Shown piece after piece: positions 5,094-6,310 of a DNA stretch of 6,310 bases (the stretch's first letter is position 1; each line of letters starts with the position of its first letter). Source of the DNA: an uncultured Selenomonadales bacterium (GTDB taxonomy: Bacteria; Bacillota_C; Negativicutes; Selenomonadales; Selenomonadaceae); contig CALCTX010000323.1 of assembly GCA_937907035.1 (NCBI GenBank), forward strand, positions 1-6,310, written 5' to 3'. A model generated the notes under the pieces. The model was given only the letters and a program-made list of their open reading frames with translations, ran no database searches and was not told the origin of the DNA. A program made the translations under genes and the position numbers.

Positions 5094-6310
5094 ATGCCTA
5101 AAAATAATTCTTTTAAACAACCCTGCAGCTTTTGCGGTCGAACGATAACCGTCAAAGATCAATACGATATGCCGATCTTTGACCCGCACACCGGCTTTGC
5201 TATCTGCCGTGACTGCGTAAAACAGATCTACCATTTTATCGAGGATCACGAAGATGCACAAAAGGCTAATTCAGCCAAGGCTATTACCGACTCGCTTGAT
5301 AATGTTCTTGAGAAAAACAAGCCTCATCTCATCAAAGAATTTTTGGACAGATATATCATTGAACAGGAACACGCCAAAAAGGTCTTATCTGTTGCTGTGT
5401 ATAATCACTACAAACGCATGAAATACAGTACCTCAGAAGAAAATGACGGTACTGAGATCGAAAAATCCAATGTCATCATGCTCGGTCCGTCCGGATGCGG
5501 AAAAACGGCTATGCTCCAGCATCTCGCTGAAATGCTGGATATCCCGTTTGCAGTAACCGATGCCTCAAGCCTGACAGAAGCCGGCTTTGTCGGTTCCGAT
5601 GTAGAAATTGCCGTCCGCAATCTTTATTATGCGGCTGACAAGGATATTGCCCGCACTGAACGTGGTATTATTTATCTTGATGAATTTGACAAGATTGCCC
5701 GTAAATCCGGCGAAAACAATTCCATCACTGCCGATCCCGGCCACGAAGGCGTTCAACAGGGACTGCTCAAAATGCTGGAAGGCTGTGACGTTGAATTCAC
5801 AGCCCGCGGACAGAGAAAACATCCGGAAGCCCCGACCATCAAAGTCAATACGAAAAACATCCTGTTCATCGTCGGCGGTGCCTTTGTCGGCATAGATAAA
5901 ATAATCGCCAAACGGCTGAAAAAGAGCGATGCCGCAATAGGCTTCGGATCAGCAGTCGAAGGCGAAAAGGATAAACCAAAATTCGACGAATTGCTCAGTA
6001 AAGTAACTACTGAAGACCTCATCAAATTCGGTATCATTCCCGAACTTGTGGGACGTCTTCCCGTAATCGTCGGACTTGAAAACCTAGACTGCGACGCTCT
6101 CGTACGTATCCTTTCCGAACCCAAGAATTCTCTCACCAAGCAGTACTCAAAGCTCTTTGAGATGGATGGAGTAAAACTCGAATTCACAAAAGAAGCGCTT
6201 AATGCAGTTGCTGCAAAAGCCATTGAGAGAAACACCGGTGCACGCGGACTCAGAGCGATCCTCGAAGAAATTATGACTGAAATCATGTTCGAAATTCCTT
6301 CGAGAAATGA
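5094..6310 (+). CDS. clpX: ClpX, ATP-binding unfoldase subunit of Clp protease (3' end cut off)
   Basis: 405 residues are visible and the frame is still open at the window edge; E. coli ClpX has 424, so little is missing. ClpX forms a hexameric AAA+ ring that unfolds proteins and feeds them to ClpP in the cytoplasm. The zinc-binding domain is C11, C14, C38, C41. The AAA+ core has Walker A GPSGCGKT (131-138), pore loop GFVG (164-167), Walker B IIYLDE (192-197), the RKH loop (241-243), the ClpP-docking IGF loop (282-284), the Arg-finger region GRLP (320-323) and sensor-2 GARGLR (382-387). All key residues are present, so it should be an active ClpP partner. Oddities: 23 rather than about 18 residues between the Cys pairs, YIIEQ for YVIGQ, GSDVE for GEDVE, and DEFDK for DEIDK. 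It is divergent from the DeoR operon. No clpP or tig is directly upstream, unlike the common gene order. Confidence 0.95.
   Translation, partial: MPKNNSFKQPCSFCGRTITVKDQYDMPIFDPHTGFAICRDCVKQIYHFIEDHEDAQKANSAKAITDSLDNVLEKNKPHLIKEFLDRYIIEQEHAKKVLSVAVYNHYKRMKYSTSEENDGTEIEKSNVIMLGPSGCGKTAMLQHLAEMLDIPFAVTDASSLTEAGFVGSDVEIAVRNLYYAADKDIARTERGIIYLDEFDKIARKSGENNSITADPGHEGVQQGLLKMLEGCDVEFTARGQRKHPEAPTIKVNTKNILFIVGGAFVGIDKIIAKRLKKSDAAIGFGSAVEGEKDKPKFDELLSKVTTEDLIKFGIIPELVGRLPVIVGLENLDCDALVRILSEPKNSLTKQYSKLFEMDGVKLEFTKEALNAVAAKAIERNTGARGLRAILEEIMTEIMFEIPSRN

Noticed and set aside
5753..6286. Minus-strand open frame of 177 codons opposite clpX, rich in Ser and Pro
   Set aside because: It lies fully inside clpX, whose motifs are unmistakable, and its composition is that of a reverse-frame shadow.

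Overview
The window looks like ordinary bacterial chromosome. Genes are dense, Shine-Dalgarno sites are clear (GGAGG-type), and one operon has genes overlapping or only a few bases apart. Nothing in it looks like a phage, plasmid or transposon. The CX3CX2C radical SAM protein suggests a life that is anaerobic at least part of the time. The phylum cannot be fixed from the sequence. An LTA-synthase-type membrane enzyme beside a diverged ClpX and a DUF4428 zinc-ribbon protein would fit a gut Firmicute or a PVC-group bacterium such as a Lentisphaerota member. This is a weak inference.

Layout. Four genes lie on the minus strand and are read from right to left. They are a DeoR-family regulator (4142-4909), a five-helix membrane phosphoglycerol transferase of the LtaS/sulfatase fold (2157-4139), a PflX-type (COG1313) radical SAM protein (1228-2160), and, after a 99-base gap, a zinc-ribbon protein with a Met/Gln-rich repeat tail (10-1128). 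A single gene, clpX, is read to the right from 5094 and runs off the window end with only its last residues missing.

The first three minus-strand genes form a tight operon. The gap between the regulator and the transferase is 2 bases, and the transferase overlaps the radical SAM gene by 4 bases (ATGA). The 184-base divergent region (4910-5093) contains a good sigma-70-type promoter for the operon, a weaker one for clpX, a perfect 13-bp AT-rich inverted repeat lying across the operon promoter, and a perfect 12-bp palindrome in the operon leader. The two symmetric elements are the natural candidate sites for autoregulation by the DeoR protein.

How the genes work together is inferred only. The regulator probably senses a phosphorylated sugar-like metabolite and controls a cell-envelope modifying enzyme plus a radical SAM activase-like protein whose target is unknown. 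ClpX is probably independent. It keeps every catalytic motif but departs from the usual consensus at several well-conserved places, so it may be a paralogue or come from a deep-branching lineage.
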